Shown here one piece after another: positions 1-9,983 of a stretch of DNA of 64,000 bases; position 1 is the first letter of the stretch, and each line of letters opens with the position of its first letter. Origin of the DNA: Actinomycetota bacterium (GTDB lineage Bacteria > Actinomycetota > Thermoleophilia > BMS3ABIN01); the NCBI GenBank assembly GCA_016235065.1, contig JACRMB010000003.1, forward strand, positions 345,943-409,942, written 5' to 3'. Below the pieces are notes generated by a model, which had not been told where the DNA came from, ran no database searches, and saw only the letters and a list, made by a program, of their open reading frames with translations. A program made the translations under genes and the position numbers.

Positions 1-1
1 A

Positions 2-1912
2 GGGATCATCTTCGTCATGGACACCGATTCGAATTCGCTGACGCCGCTCGTGACCACATACGAGATTCCCGAAGAGATGCGTGGATACATCAAGTCGATG
101 AAGGTCGGCGAAGGACACTCGGGGACGATCGCGGAGACCGGCTCGCCGATCTTCATCGACGATTACCCGAACAGCCCCTACTATATCAAGGGTATGCCGA
201 ACGCCGCTCCGGTAGTGTCGCTGGGCGGTGTCCCCCTTATCTCCAAGGAAGAGGTCATGGGCGTTTTGATCGTGAGCACTTCAAGCCGCCATGAGTTCAG
301 AGTCAGCGAGCAGGCGCTGCTCGGGGCTTTGGGCAACACCATCGGTGTCGCCATAGATAACGCCAGTCTGTTCGATGATGTCACTCATGCCAAGAACGAA
401 TGGGAGACCACCTTCGATGCCATGACCAACGGCGTTTCCATCCATGGGCCGGATTTCACCATCCTGCGCGCCAACAGGGCCCTGGCACAGATGCTGGATG
501 TGACGCCTGACGAACTGATCGGAAAAAAATGTTACGAGGTCTTCCACGGCACCAGCAGCCCGCTGTCGATCTGCCCCCAGAAAAAAGCCCTGCAGGAAGG
601 GGTCAGCCACAGCATCATCGCCGAGGAGCCGTATCTCGGCCGCATTCTGGCTGTTTCCTCAGATCCTATTTTCGACGCTGAAGGCAAGGTCACCGGGGCC
701 GTACATGACGTGCGCGACATCACCGAGCAGGAGCACCTGCGCGAGCAGCTGGGCCAGTCGGAGAAGATCCGGGCGCTGGGCGAGATGGCCGGCGGCGTAG
801 CTCACGACTTCAACAATTTTTTGACTGTCATCCTGGGGAACGCCCAGCTGATGCTTGCCCAGGTGGATGCTTCCGGCATCGACTCCGATTTCCGGGAGTC
901 GCTGGAGACAGTCCAGCGCGCCGCCGCCGACGCTGCCGAGACCGTGAGACGGATCCAGGAGTTCACCCGGGTGCGGACGACCCGAAGCTTCACAACGGTT
1001 GACGTCAATCATGTGCTGCGGAACTCAGTAGAAGTAGCCAGCCCGCGCTGGCGCGATGAGGCTGTGGCCGCTGGCAGATCCATCGAGATAAAGACCGACC
1101 TTTCGGATATCCCGCCGGTTAACGGCAACGAGTCGGAGCTGAGCGAGGTCTTCGTGAACCTGATCCTCAACGCCGCTGACGCGCTCATCGAGAGCGGCGC
1201 CATCACCATCACCACCGATATGGAACCAGGCGGCCAGTGGATACGGGCCACCGTCGCCGATGATGGCAAGGGCATGGATGAGGACGAGCGCAAGCGCATC
1301 TTTGAGCCGTTCTTCACTACCAAGGGCCTGGCAGGAAGCGGTCTGGGCCTGAGCGTGGCCTACGGCATCGTCAACCGCCACGGGGGGGATATAATGGTGG
1401 AGAGCCGCAAGGGCGGCGGCACCCGCTTCACGGTGCGCCTGCCGGTTGCGACCGTAGCGGATCTTTCTGAAGCCGCCGAGCAGTCCCTGCAGGCTGACCT
1501 GGCCGCTGCTGCCGGCAAGAATGGCGCGCCCATGGTCAGGGGCAAGGTGCTGGTGATCGACGACGAGATGATGATCAGGACGCTGATCGGCGATGTGCTC
1601 GAGGGGATGGGGCACGAGGCTATGGTGGCCGCATCCGGCAGCGAAGGGATGGACATGTTCGCCGCCGCCGCCGAAAGCGGCAAACCGTTCGACCTGGTGC
1701 TGACAGATCTTGGAATGCCGGAGATGTCCGGCTGGGAAGTCGTGGACGAGGTAAAGCAGCGCTCGCCGGAGACTCCAGTGGCGCTGATAACCGGCTGGGG
1801 CGACCAGCTTGACCCGGAAAAGATGAAACAGAGCCGAGTGGACCGAGTGATCGCCAAACCATTCCGCGTGGATGATATAAAATTGTTGCTGTCGCAGGCG
1901 CTGGCGCATTAG
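2..1912 (+). CDS. Hybrid sensor histidine kinase (GAF-PAS-HisKA-HATPase-receiver), 5' end cut by the window
   Basis: Cytoplasmic two-component sensor that would autophosphorylate on His and pass phosphate to its own receiver. Numbering from the Met at 17: a GAF domain is already under way (GxxGxIAETGxPxxxDDY at about 33-50), a PAS domain spans about 128-236, the H-box (GGVAHDFNN) places the phospho-His at about 263, the N-box (NLILNAADAL) and G-boxes (GSGLGLS) follow, and a receiver domain fills about 515-631 with its acceptor Asp in LVLTDLGMPEMSG. The frame is open to base 2 and the residues before that Met (GIIFV) fit a GAF strand, so the real start is upstream of the window. No membrane segment is visible in this part. 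The input signal cannot be read from sequence. Confidence 0.9.
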   Translation, partial: GIIFVMDTDSNSLTPLVTTYEIPEEMRGYIKSMKVGEGHSGTIAETGSPIFIDDYPNSPYYIKGMPNAAPVVSLGGVPLISKEEVMGVLIVSTSSRHEFRVSEQALLGALGNTIGVAIDNASLFDDVTHAKNEWETTFDAMTNGVSIHGPDFTILRANRALAQMLDVTPDELIGKKCYEVFHGTSSPLSICPQKKALQEGVSHSIIAEEPYLGRILAVSSDPIFDAEGKVTGAVHDVRDITEQEHLREQLGQSEKIRALGEMAGGVAHDFNNFLTVILGNAQLMLAQVDASGIDSDFRESLETVQRAAADAAETVRRIQEFTRVRTTRSFTTVDVNHVLRNSVEVASPRWRDEAVAAGRSIEIKTDLSDIPPVNGNESELSEVFVNLILNAADALIESGAITITTDMEPGGQWIRATVADDGKGMDEDERKRIFEPFFTTKGLAGSGLGLSVAYGIVNRHGGDIMVESRKGGGTRFTVRLPVATVADLSEAAEQSLQADLAAAAGKNGAPMVRGKVLVIDDEMMIRTLIGDVLEGMGHEAMVAASGSEGMDMFAAAAESGKPFDLVLTDLGMPEMSGWEVVDEVKQRSPETPVALITGWGDQLDPEKMKQSRVDRVIAKPFRVDDIKLLLSQALAH

Positions 1913-1928
1913 TCCTATCGGAGGTAAT

Positions 1929-3026
1929 TTGAGAATCGGTTTCGATGCTCGTTTCATATCCTGGAAGGGAGTAGGCACCTATTCCCGTAGCCTGCTGAAG
2001 CAGTTCGCCCAGGTGCCCGACCTGGAGGTCGTCTGTTTCGTCAACGACGATACCGCCGACCGCCTCCCGCCCGGCGACAACTTCACCACGGTGGCGCTCA
2101 ACGAGGAAGTATTCTCCTCACGCAGCCTCAACAAGATCGGCGCCGCGGTCAACAAGGCCGGCTGCGAGCTGTTCCATACGCCGTATGTGGTGGCGCCGTC
2201 AGGGCTGGACTGCCCGCTGCTGGTGACCGCGCACGACATCATCCCACTGCTCTTCCCCAAATCGATTCCCGGATTCCGCGAGCGCCGCGCCTACCGCGGG
2301 CTGCTGGCGGACGCGATCCAGAAGGCCGACCACATCATCACTGTGTCGACGGTGTCGCAATCGTACCTGCTTGCCCACTTCAAGCTGCCGCTTGGGAAGG
2401 TCTCAGTAATATTGGATGGCGTAGGCCACGAGTTCGGCCCCCGCAGCGAACACGAGATCAAGGCGGTATGCGCCAAGTATAAAATAGGGCAACCAAATAT
2501 CTTGTGGCTCGGAGAATTCGTCGCCCACAAGAACGTCTCGGCGCTGGTCAGCGCCTTCGCAGCCCTGTCGCCCAAGATCCGCTCCCATTACAAGCTGGTG
2601 CTGGCGGGGGAGAAGGGCGGCGACTGGAAAGAAGTAAAGAAAGAAGCGGACCGCCGCGGCGTCGGCGGTCTCGTCATAATACCCGGATTCATCAGCGATC
2701 CCGACCTGCCGGCGCTCTACTCGGCCGCCGAGCTGTTCGTTTACCCATCGCTGTATGAGGGCTTCGGCCTGCCGCCCCTGGAAGCCATGGCCTGCGGCAC
2801 GCCGGTTGTCTGCTCGAATTCGTCCAGCCTGCCGGAAGTGGTGGGCGACGGGGGATTGCTGGTGTCGCCAAGATCGGCCGCGCTGAGCGCGGGCATCACC
2901 GAGGTGCTGAACAACGACAACCTCAAGCAGCGGCTGCGGCGGCGCGGCCGCGAGCGTGCGGCGCTGTTTTCCTGGGATACAGCGGTGGCGAAGACACTGG
3001 ATCTTTATCGGGAACTGGCGCGGTAG
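1929..3026 (+). CDS. GT4-family glycosyltransferase
   Basis: Retaining GT-B glycosyltransferase that would transfer a sugar from a nucleotide-sugar donor, probably for cell-surface glycan or glycolipid synthesis. The N-terminus (RIGFDARFISWKGVGTYSRS) is the acceptor-side loop typical of the mannosyl/glucosyltransferase group. NILWLGEFVAHKNVSALV opens the second Rossmann domain, and YEGFGLPPLEAMACGTPVV holds the EX7E donor motif. At 365 residues the length is normal. Start is TTG with GGAGG at 1920-1924, 16 bases after the kinase stop, so the two are probably co-transcribed. Donor and acceptor are unknown. Confidence 0.9.
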   Translation: MRIGFDARFISWKGVGTYSRSLLKQFAQVPDLEVVCFVNDDTADRLPPGDNFTTVALNEEVFSSRSLNKIGAAVNKAGCELFHTPYVVAPSGLDCPLLVTAHDIIPLLFPKSIPGFRERRAYRGLLADAIQKADHIITVSTVSQSYLLAHFKLPLGKVSVILDGVGHEFGPRSEHEIKAVCAKYKIGQPNILWLGEFVAHKNVSALVSAFAALSPKIRSHYKLVLAGEKGGDWKEVKKEADRRGVGGLVIIPGFISDPDLPALYSAAELFVYPSLYEGFGLPPLEAMACGTPVVCSNSSSLPEVVGDGGLLVSPRSAALSAGITEVLNNDNLKQRLRRRGRERAALFSWDTAVAKTLDLYRELAR

Positions 3027-3198
3027 GAGAAACCCCTTCTTGATGCTCCGTGTAGCCGCTGAATCTACTAAGTCGGCCGGCAGCGCTACAATTTCCCGTT
3101 TTCTTACCCGGTGCCCCTCCGCTATAATTAGAACGCTGGCGGATAACATCGCCGGCACTGCGGCGCCTCGTAAAAATCATTCACCGGCGCCACTCCAA

Positions 3199-3274
3199 GC
3201 CGACGTAGCTCAGCTGGTAGAGCAGCTCACTCGTAATGAGCAGGTCTGCGGTTCAATTCCGCACGTCGGCTCCA
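3199..3274 (+). tRNA. tRNA-Thr (anticodon CGT)
   Basis: Complete cloverleaf. Acceptor GCCGACG pairs with CGTCGGC; the D arm is GCTCAGCTGGTAGAGC; the anticodon stem GCTCA/TGAGC carries loop CTCGTAA (anticodon CGT, reads ACG); the T arm is TGCGG-TTCAATT-CCGCA. Discriminator T and CCA are encoded. Its 3' half is the left attachment site of the small island that follows. Confidence 0.95.
3231..3274. repeat. tRNA-Thr 3' half acting as left att site (attL-like)
   Basis: These 44 bases of tRNA-Thr are repeated at 4160-4203 with one difference (C3246 versus T4175). A direct repeat of a tRNA 3' end is the usual scar of site-specific integration. Confidence 0.8.
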
Positions 3275-3405
3275 GTTTATAGCCTGCTATTAGTTGGATT
3301 TAATCGAAAAAGCTTTTCACGAGGGTGTTCAGGTTAGCGGTGCCGAGAGCGGATTCTTACAGGTTGAGAAAATGTGCTTTTCAGTTAAATCTAATTGGAG
3401 AAGTT

Positions 3406-3852
3406 ATGAAGAAACCAAGTCTCATTGAACTAGAATGGCAAAGAATTGGTTTGTCCTGGATAAGCGATAAAGAGCGGAAAGAAATCGCTTTAGAATGGGG
3501 TTCGAGGCGACTGCGAAGTCAGTTCTATCGCTGCGATTTGAGCCAAATATCGGAAAAGCCTGGCGTGTATTTTTTTGCTCAGAAAAATATCAAGTCCAAG
3601 AAATATAAACCCGTATATATCGGCGAATCATTGAATTTAATGAAGAGGATTAATCAAGATTTGGCGGACAAAGCAATTATGGATCATTTGCGTGACAATA
3701 CAAAAAGAAGTGGTTTTGAACCACACCTTTTCATTGGAAGATTATTGAGAAAGCACTCCAAGGGTGTAACTCGAATGATTCAAAGGGCTTTAATAGATCA
3801 GGCTATCCAAGAAAAAAATATCCAATATGCAATGAAGCTGATACCGCTTTAA
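3406..3852 (+). CDS. GIY-YIG-like nuclease-fold protein
   Basis: 148 residues from ATG 3406, chosen because GGAG at 3397-3400 sits five bases upstream; longer in-frame starts lack a ribosome-binding site. GVYFF ... YKPVYIGESLNLMKR has the two-strand GIY...YIG signature and the following Arg of that nuclease superfamily. The usual downstream catalytic Glu is not obvious, so activity is uncertain. The gene is AT-rich, the only one in the tRNA-Thr island, and was probably acquired horizontally. A role in defence or element biology would be a guess. Confidence 0.6.
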   Translation: MKKPSLIELEWQRIGLSWISDKERKEIALEWGSRRLRSQFYRCDLSQISEKPGVYFFAQKNIKSKKYKPVYIGESLNLMKRINQDLADKAIMDHLRDNTKRSGFEPHLFIGRLLRKHSKGVTRMIQRALIDQAIQEKNIQYAMKLIPL

Positions 3853-4159
3853 TACCAAGGTTTGACATAAAATCAAAACGGCATCCTAATAATATGCCAT
3901 TCCCAAGTAATCTTATTGTGGCATCAAAAGGTAATGTAACTGTGTCTTTGCCGGACTGTTTTTCTGGCGCTTCACACCGATGCAAAAACAAAACCTAGCT
4001 CAAAGAGTTCGTGGTACAACTCGCTCAAACGCTTCACAATAGCTGACACCTATTTTGACACCTTACAGGCTCAAATCCGCAGGGATTCATTCAAAAGGAT
4101 TATCAGCAATTCTGCGTAAACACGGACTTTCCCGGACTTAGAAAACTGCCTACCTGAAT

Positions 4160-4203
4160 TCGTAATGAGCAGGTTTGCGGTTCAATTCCGCACGTCGGCT
4201 CCA
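4160..4203. repeat. Copy of tRNA-Thr 3' half (attR-like)
   Basis: 43 of 44 bases match 3231-3274, including the encoded CCA. The 5' half of the tRNA is missing, so it cannot be a functional tRNA. Confidence 0.85.
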
Positions 4204-4241
4204 CTTTTTGCCTTTAACAGGCGCTAATGAGGTTAATAATC

Positions 4242-6594
<2,353 letters not shown>

Positions 6595-6677
6595 TCTTGG
6601 CGCCGTATCTTAAAGGCGTCCGAAGCGAATTCTGAACCGCCAGTTGAATGATTGGAAGCGATCGCGATAAAAAGGGG

Positions 6678-6752
6678 TGGTGTCGGAGGGGGTCTTGAAC
6701 CCCTATGAGCCAAAGGTACACTAGGCTGTGAACCTAGCTTCCGTTTTGGCTC
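6678..6752. other. tRNA-like / nested inverted-repeat segment
   Basis: Nested stems GAGCCAAA (6707-6714)/TTTGGCTC (6745-6752) and CTAGG/CCTAG around CTGTGAA. On the minus strand the segment ends in a T-arm-like stretch (GGGGTTCAAGACCCC) and CCGACACCA, resembling the 3' end of a class II tRNA. D arm and acceptor 5' strand are absent and the 3' spacing is one base short, so it is more likely a tRNA remnant or att scar than a working tRNA. Confidence 0.35.
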
Positions 6753-6845
6753 GTTATGTTGCAAACATAGCGTTGAAATCCTAGTGTCAAGAGTCTAGGG
6801 ATTAATAAATTATCCTCAGATATGTCATTGGTTAAGACAAATATT

Positions 6846-7289
6846 CTAGGCGTTAATTGCGTCAACAGCTTTGAATGTAAAAACCGCCAAAGCAAACGAC
6901 CCGAGAAGCAGAAAGATCATTGAAGCAACGGTAATTCTCCAAGAGGTACGACCAAAGCGAGTGACCCATTTCGTATCTCGCGAAGCGGTATTCATGTGCA
7001 ATGAAGTGATTAATTCCCGAAGGTGAATTCGAACACCAATATCGAATGAGCAATAGGCGGTAAACATTCCAAGGCTGGCGAAGGAAGCGCTAATAAAGAA
7101 GAAAATCCAAGAGACCTTGAGCCATACAAAGGAAATACTTGTTGGGACCCCACCCTTCTTTAAAACAAAGTTTGTCAAGGAAAATGCAAGTAATGCTAGT
7201 GACGCTGTGACAATATACTTCGGAATGCGGCTCCATTCTTCGTACCAGCCCTTAACTGCATTAAACTCTTTTTCTTCGAATTCTGTCAT
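6846..7289 (-). CDS. Small membrane protein, unknown function
   Basis: 147 residues with three or four hydrophobic segments (about 24-44, 58-80 and 118-140) and a charged N-terminus. Not recognised. AT-rich like the whole 6.8-9.3 kb patch, which suggests acquired DNA. The ribosome-binding site before the ATG is weak. Confidence 0.5.
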   Translation of the reverse strand: MTEFEEKEFNAVKGWYEEWSRIPKYIVTASLALLAFSLTNFVLKKGGVPTSISFVWLKVSWIFFFISASFASLGMFTAYCSFDIGVRIHLRELITSLHMNTASRDTKWVTRFGRTSWRITVASMIFLLLGSFALAVFTFKAVDAINA

Positions 7290-7342
7290 GTTTTCATCTC
7301 ATCCAATTATTATGGCTATGGACATAAAGACCTTCCTTTATC

Positions 7343-7609
7343 TCATGTAGCAATACAATAGATTCCAAAAACGCCAAGCGACGTATTTTCCTCCTCGATC
7401 AGAAATTTATTGTAACGCGCTTCAAGAATATCCTGACTTGGATGATAAGCCCTCGAACAAGGCAGGAAAATGTGTTTCTCATGAAATCTGAAGGCTATGA
7501 ATGAGCAGCGAGCTATCCTCTTTGCTGAGAATATTGCGTCTCGCTTGAATGACGTAGGCAGGCCGTATTTCCCGTCATAAAAGTGTCCGAAATTGTCGGA
7601 CCAGATCAC
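7343..7609 (-). CDS. Doubtful small ORF
   Basis: 88 codons from a GTG six bases beyond the stop of the upstream membrane gene. No domain, repeat or membrane segment is apparent. The spacing would allow translational coupling, but coding is not well supported. Confidence 0.25.
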   Translation of the reverse strand: MIWSDNFGHFYDGKYGLPTSFKRDAIFSAKRIARCSFIAFRFHEKHIFLPCSRAYHPSQDILEARYNKFLIEEENTSLGVFGIYCIAT

Positions 7610-7615
7610 TTTGCT

Positions 7616-7840
7616 TTAGTTGCCTTGGATATAAAAAAAGGCGACCCCGCCAATTATCATCAGAATTACTCCGAAGAATAAATGACCAGAGCCAGCCAAA
7701 GCCAAACCGCCGATAATAAGCGCTATCGGTCCTAACCACAATAAAAGGCCACCACCTATGACAACTACGGAGCCAACAGCAATTACCAATACAATAATAC
7801 CTATGATGCCGCCCATTAAATTATTTAAAAAATTTTCCAA
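7616..7840 (-). CDS. Small membrane protein, two or three helices
   Basis: 74 residues, almost entirely hydrophobic with Gly-rich helices (GGIIGIIVLVIAVGSVVVIGG and following), typical of small bacterial membrane proteins. No specific family is recognised. AT-rich context. Confidence 0.5.
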   Translation of the reverse strand: MENFLNNLMGGIIGIIVLVIAVGSVVVIGGGLLLWLGPIALIIGGLALAGSGHLFFGVILMIIGGVAFFYIQGN

Positions 7841-8241
7841 ATTTCAACCCTTGTTACTTTTTACTAGGCTCCACGAGTTTGATGCTTTGTTTTTCAAAGG
7901 CATAATATCTAAATATTGAATGAGTCTCGGAGAGAATTACCGATTTAGTCTATCAATATTAATCATCGGAGACAAAAATGAGGGTAGACAAAATCGACTA
8001 TTTTCGCAAATATTTTATTAAAATGTATCTCTAGAGTAAATTTGTTAATAAGAGATAGATGATCTGCAGAACAAGCTAACCATAGTCGAGAGAAATGTCG
8101 TTAGGCCATGGACCTAGCGGCGTTCTTCGTTCTTCTCTCGCTAGGGTATAGGCCTAACAAACAATAGAGGTGTTTCGAAATCAGAGCACGTGGGGTATTC
8201 TCTATTCGATTTGTTATGAAACTCTGCTGAGGGCAAGTGGT
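7841..8241. other. AT-rich intergenic region with a long hairpin
   Basis: No gene seen. It holds the inverted repeat at 8100-8158 just upstream of the AbiGi-like gene. Confidence 0.5.
8100..8158. repeat. Two-tier inverted repeat
   Basis: GTTAGGCC (8100-8107) pairs with GGCCTAAC (8151-8158), and CCTAGCG (8113-8119) with CGCTAGG (8139-8145), separated by a symmetrical 5-base internal loop. It could be a regulatory hairpin in the leader of the gene at 8242. Related words (CTAGGGTATAGGCCT) recur at about 9090. Confidence 0.5.
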
Positions 8242-9006
8242 ATGGAGCGCGAGATAGAAGACATTCTTCACTTTAGGAGAGATATTTCGCCATTTTTGGT
8301 GCACCTTACACGGAGATCGAGCGGACGGTCAGCGAAGCAAGCCCTCAAGAACATCATTATCAATAGATCATTAAAACCCAAGTCAAGCGATATAAGTGAT
8401 GCGCGTTTCGGAATCTGCACTATAGGTATGGAGCAAAACCAAAAGATGCGACTATTCTCCTCTGTTTGTTTCACCGAGACGCCTCTTAGCGAAATTCATT
8501 GTTTGCTTAGTCTTGCCCATCGCAAAGTAGATTTAGCGCCTTATGGATTAGTTTTTCTAAAAGAGGATCTTGCAAAGAAGGGAGTATCGCCAGTCTTTTA
8601 TTTAAATAATATTAGGAACGATAAGGACGCAGTAGTTCAGGCTTTGTGTACGCTAGTGGAAGAAGAGTCGGTAGCAGCAGAGAAGCTTTTGCCACTAATA
8701 GCTGTATTTGGAACGAAATTAACCGCACCTGGAGCACAAAAGCAAACCGATAAGATTGATTTTCGATGGGAGAGAGAGTGGAGATATCCGTATTCCGAAG
8801 GACCACTAATTTTCGAGAAAGAGGACATCTTCATGGGCCTTTGCCCGAACAAAGAGATCGATTATTTCGAGGGTATTTTTAACGAAGGTGTTAAGCCTCA
8901 AAAACGCGTGAGTTTTATTGATCCGAGATTAAATTTGGAGTGGTACGCAAAAGAGCTGATCGAAGCTAGAAAGAGGTCAGAATTAAAATACTCGGTAATT
9001 ATGTAA
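8242..9006 (+). CDS. AbiGi-like putative abortive-infection protein
   Basis: 254 residues from ATG 8242 (GAGGG eight bases upstream). The pattern HFRRDISPFLVHLTRR ... LKP ... SVCFTETPLSEI ... YGLVFLKEDLAKKGVSPVFYL ... WEREWRYP resembles the AbiGi/DUF2743 family described as part of phage-resistance systems: a CFTe-P-L core, then YGxxF...G.xPVxYl, then a REWR motif. Assignment rests on recalled family pattern only. The gene is AT-rich, in a patch bounded by tRNA-like remnants, and stands alone; no AbiGii partner is visible. Molecular activity is unknown. Confidence 0.5.
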   Translation: MEREIEDILHFRRDISPFLVHLTRRSSGRSAKQALKNIIINRSLKPKSSDISDARFGICTIGMEQNQKMRLFSSVCFTETPLSEIHCLLSLAHRKVDLAPYGLVFLKEDLAKKGVSPVFYLNNIRNDKDAVVQALCTLVEEESVAAEKLLPLIAVFGTKLTAPGAQKQTDKIDFRWEREWRYPYSEGPLIFEKEDIFMGLCPNKEIDYFEGIFNEGVKPQKRVSFIDPRLNLEWYAKELIEARKRSELKYSVIM

Positions 9007-9409
9007 TTCAGGCTAGGACATGCTGGTCACGATATTATTCCAAGTGGCATTGATCGTTAGGGGTGGACCTATCAAAATCCCGGATCTGACTAGGGTATAG
9101 GCCTGCCGCAAATATAATCGTTGGTTCGAACCCGGTGTCGCCCACCATAAGCAGCGGTCGAACATTTTTAAGATTCTCAGTCCAGCATCGAAGTCATTAG
9201 GCCGTACACCTAATGGGCGTGAGGACGAACACTCACATCCGTGACTTGATGCATTACGACCTCACTCGTAGTGAGCAGGATTGTGGCTTGCAGCCTACCC
9301 AGCTTCAGAACCCGCTTAAATCCAGTTTCCGTCTTTCCAGACTGGTTTAGGATTTGGCTATTTGGTGAATCAGGGCAATTGCTTCTAATCACGCTACGAA
9401 AGGAGAATC
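9007..9409. other. Intergenic region with tRNA-like scars
   Basis: No gene seen. It holds a tRNA 3'-end-like segment (GGTTCGAACCC ... TCGCCCACCA, about 9122-9149, tRNA-Val-like) without the rest of the cloverleaf, and a decayed tRNA-Thr fragment at 9261-9279. The promoter of the next gene should lie near its right end. Confidence 0.5.
9261..9279. repeat. Third, decayed tRNA-Thr fragment
   Basis: CTCACTCGTAGTGAGCAGG matches the tRNA-Thr anticodon arm in 18 of 19 bases; similarity then fades. This suggests a third, older att copy closing the 4.2-9.3 kb region. Confidence 0.5.
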
Positions 9410-9763
9410 ATGAAGGCAGTAATCATTTGTATTATGGTACTTGTCGTAGCCCTTATGGTGGGAATCGCCGCTAGCCCCGCGGGCGCACAGCAGTGCGACC
9501 CTAATTATTCAGGAGCTTGCGTTCCAGTTTATCCGCCAGATGTAGACTGTGCCGATGTAGGAGTCCAGGTCACTGTAATTGGTCAAGATGTTCACAATCT
9601 TGATGCAGATGGCGATGGCATTGGCTGTGAGACTTACGCGGTCGGTCCAGATGCTTATGCTGTAAGCAGTCTACCGAGTACAGGTCTTCCTTTCTTGTTG
9701 CCAGCCGCAGGACTAATGGCTGCTGCTGGAGCAGGAGCGTTCTTCCTTAGAAGAAGGGGATAA
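9410..9763 (+). CDS. Secreted Excalibur-domain protein with LPxTG anchor
   Basis: 117 residues. A signal peptide ends near SPAGAQQ. The mature part has a Cys-paired Excalibur-type calcium-binding motif (DCADVG ... LDADGDGIGCE). The C-terminus is LPSTG, a hydrophobic segment and RRR, a classic sortase signal. The protein should therefore be covalently attached to the cell wall. AGGAG at 9401-9405 supports the ATG. It is followed by a strong terminator, so it is monocistronic. The biological role of Excalibur proteins is poorly defined; they are often seen with surface nucleases. Confidence 0.85.
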   Translation: MKAVIICIMVLVVALMVGIAASPAGAQQCDPNYSGACVPVYPPDVDCADVGVQVTVIGQDVHNLDADGDGIGCETYAVGPDAYAVSSLPSTGLPFLLPAAGLMAAAGAGAFFLRRRG

Positions 9764-9811
9764 TCACTGCCAAAAAGCAGTTACTTAACCTAGATTTAAA
9801 TCAGAATATGC

Positions 9812-9853
9812 AATAACTGAGAGGCGGCGTTCAAACGTCGTCTCTCAGTTATT
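9812..9853 (+). terminator. Strong terminator hairpin
   Basis: An 18-bp stem (two G-U pairs) with loop TTCAAA. The A/T-rich stem ends allow it to act on both strands, serving the LPxTG gene and the convergent beta-helix gene. Confidence 0.8.
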
Positions 9854-9983
9854 ATCGTTTCAAGATTAAAATTAAAGAAACTTTACAGATTATTAGCCAT
9901 CAGCCAGTTAGGTCGAGAGCCTCGTACGTGATCTGAAAAGCCAGTCCGGTCCTGTGGCTGGCGCGAAAAGCGTTGCTGCGATC

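Larger units (their letters stand above)
3275..4203. mobile_element. Small remnant of an element integrated at tRNA-Thr
   Basis: About 930 AT-rich bases lie between the two 44-bp tRNA-Thr copies. They hold one recognisable gene (3406-3852) and no integrase, so this is a decayed or deleted island rather than a mobile one. The boundaries are seen in sequence; the deletion history is inferred. Confidence 0.65.

Noticed and set aside
1025-1978. Long minus-strand frame opposite the histidine kinase
   Set aside because: Shadow frame of a high-GC gene: His/Arg/Ala-rich composition, no domain, and the opposite strand carries a clear multi-domain kinase.
6678-6752. Functional tRNA (His-like loop on plus, Leu/Val-like on minus)
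   Set aside because: Neither strand gives a full cloverleaf: D arm and acceptor 5' strand are missing and the 3' spacing is one base short. Kept only as a tRNA-like remnant.
9090-9150. tRNA-Val gene ending in TCGCCCACCA
   Set aside because: Only a T-arm and acceptor 3' strand are visible; no matching 5' strand or anticodon arm.
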